A stretch of DNA of 14,668 nt from Bacteroidales bacterium UBA1736 (lineage in GTDB: Bacteria; Bacteroidota; Bacteroidia; Bacteroidales; UBA932). The position numbers were made by a program, and so were the translations under genes. Under the pieces are notes generated by a model. That model was not told where the DNA came from. It was given only the letters and a program-made list of their open reading frames with translations, and made no database searches. Of this stretch, positions 13,788 to 14,668 are shown piece after piece. Each line of letters starts with the position of its first letter. The first letter of the stretch is position 1. Location: the NCBI GenBank assembly GCA_002315825.1, contig DCIC01000102.1, positions 1 to 14,668 on the forward strand, written 5' to 3'.

Positions 13788-14588
13788 ATGAAAAGAATAA
13801 TCCTGATAATATTGACGGTGCTTCTTGCCGGGACGGTCGCAATGGCAAGGCAGGCGGCGGTCATGGTGAGCGGTTCGGGCATAAAAAGCACCGTGATACC
13901 TGAGGACGAAGATATTATGAAAGCCTGCCCAGAGTTGCGCGGAGGGAGTGTCACTTATAAAGACGAAGCGGATCTGGAAGCAAAAATCAGTCAGATCGAA
14001 GAATACTTTGCCGATCACAAACTGAGCAAAACCTACAAACTGACGTTCTGGGACAAAGATACAAAGAGCGTCGTCGGAGAAGTCTCCATCGGACGTGGCG
14101 CCCGTAAACCAGCGACAGGCAGCGACACCAAGGACCATCTTCTCATGGGCATACTTGCAGCGGCTGCAGCTCTGGTGTTCCTGTTGCTATTCCTGCTCGT
14201 CAACAAAGCCCGCAAAGGCGTATTGTCATCCTTGTTTGGGAGCATATTCTTGCTTTGTGCAGTGGCCTCAGGCATATTGGCTATCATACTTCTGGCCACC
14301 ATCGGTCTCAAACTCCTCCTCGCCGTGGTGGGCATCACGGGATTCTTTGCAATTCTGCTGTTAATCTTCCTAAGTGGCGGCCACACCAAGGAGTGGAGAG
14401 AGAACGAGCGCAGAAAGGCCGAAGAAAGAAACCATATAATTGACATCATGGCGCAAAATCCGAATCCCGGTCAGGAGGGTTACACCGTACGCGGCAAGTA
14501 CTTCTCATCTTTTGATTTAGCTCGCACATACGCTGACTCGATTGGAGCCAAGCCTGACGAAATCGTCGAGTGGAGAAAAATGAGGTAG
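13788..14588 (+). CDS. exported membrane protein of unknown function, 266 aa
   Basis: Residues 1-20 are a signal sequence (RIILIILTVLLAGTVAMA). Residues 21-116 form an exported domain with an acidic helix (DEADLEAKISQIEEYFADH) followed by strands (KTYKLTFWDKDTKSVVGEV). Three transmembrane helices follow at about 118-138, 147-170 and 173-196, then a cytoplasmic tail of about 70 residues, first Arg/Glu-rich (EWRENERRKAEER), ending in a small helical segment DLARTYADSIGAKPDE. No family is recognised. It lies alone between the DUF5692 terminator and the window end; no consensus -7 element was found in the 150 bp before it. Confidence 0.8.
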   Translation: MKRIILIILTVLLAGTVAMARQAAVMVSGSGIKSTVIPEDEDIMKACPELRGGSVTYKDEADLEAKISQIEEYFADHKLSKTYKLTFWDKDTKSVVGEVSIGRGARKPATGSDTKDHLLMGILAAAAALVFLLLFLLVNKARKGVLSSLFGSIFLLCAVASGILAIILLATIGLKLLLAVVGITGFFAILLLIFLSGGHTKEWRENERRKAEERNHIIDIMAQNPNPGQEGYTVRGKYFSSFDLARTYADSIGAKPDEIVEWRKMR

Positions 14589-14668
14589 CATAATGACTCG
14601 CGCCTGTAACTATGTAGAGTTAAGTTGGTGCGCAAAAAAAGATGCTTCATATGATATGCACGGGATAG

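Noticed and set aside
1..14668. CRISPR arrays, tRNA or rRNA genes
   Set aside because: No regularly spaced repeats, no cloverleaf-like segments with T-loop GTTCGA signatures, and no rRNA-like stretches were found by eye.

Overview
This window most likely comes from a member of the Bacteroidales (phylum Bacteroidota), probably a gut-associated one. The signs are -7 promoter elements of the TAnnTTTG type, sometimes with a -33 TTTG-like box; Bacteroidota-style TPR/LuxR regulators carrying an ETVKWYRK recognition helix; an AAA_14/DUF4143 ATPase; a DUF5692 membrane protein; and an IS30-family element. No rRNA, tRNA or CRISPR array was seen. I cannot name genus or species from sequence reading alone.

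Layout. Bases 1-150 hold the broken right end of an IS30-like element (minus strand). Bases 152-917 hold small genes, including a HARE-HTH-like winged-helix protein and a coupled 78-residue protein. Bases 996-2201 encode a complete AAA_14/DUF4143 ATPase behind a palindromic operator-like site. Bases 2218-2664 encode the first of two near-identical AlaX-type tRNA-editing proteins. Bases 2733-6862 (minus strand) form a tight three-gene operon: a stand-alone LuxR-type DNA-binding domain, an exported LamG-like/OmpA protein, and an exported 850-residue protein of unknown family. Divergent from it, 7033-8277 encodes a membrane-bound TPR/LuxR regulator preceded by a short leader ORF with an unusually strong Shine-Dalgarno. 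The second AlaX copy follows at 8328-8780.

Bases 8784-9939 (minus strand) form another operon with 4-nt stop/start overlaps: a DUF1653 protein, an RNase H-fold protein that has lost catalytic aspartates, and a CDP-alcohol phosphatidyltransferase. Bases 9940-10560 are gene-poor, with three consecutive hairpins, a possible small CxxC protein on the minus strand, and a promoter flanked by direct repeats. Bases 10561-11449 encode an unknown 176-residue protein and an overlapping excisionase-type HTH protein. Bases 11702-12479 are an IS30-family element whose transposase is doubly broken. Bases 12532-13578 encode a DUF5692 membrane protein followed by a clear intrinsic terminator, and 13788-14588 an exported three-TM protein of unknown function.

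How it works together. The most coherent unit is 2733-8277. A periplasmic TPR sensor tethered to a cytoplasmic LuxR domain sits back-to-back with an operon that starts with a sensorless LuxR domain and continues with two exported proteins, one predicted to bind peptidoglycan. I infer an envelope- or surface-responsive system with paired regulators sharing a recognition helix. Direct-repeat AlaX genes flank this block, so it could be gained, lost or rearranged as a unit by recombination. This is inference from context and has not been tested.
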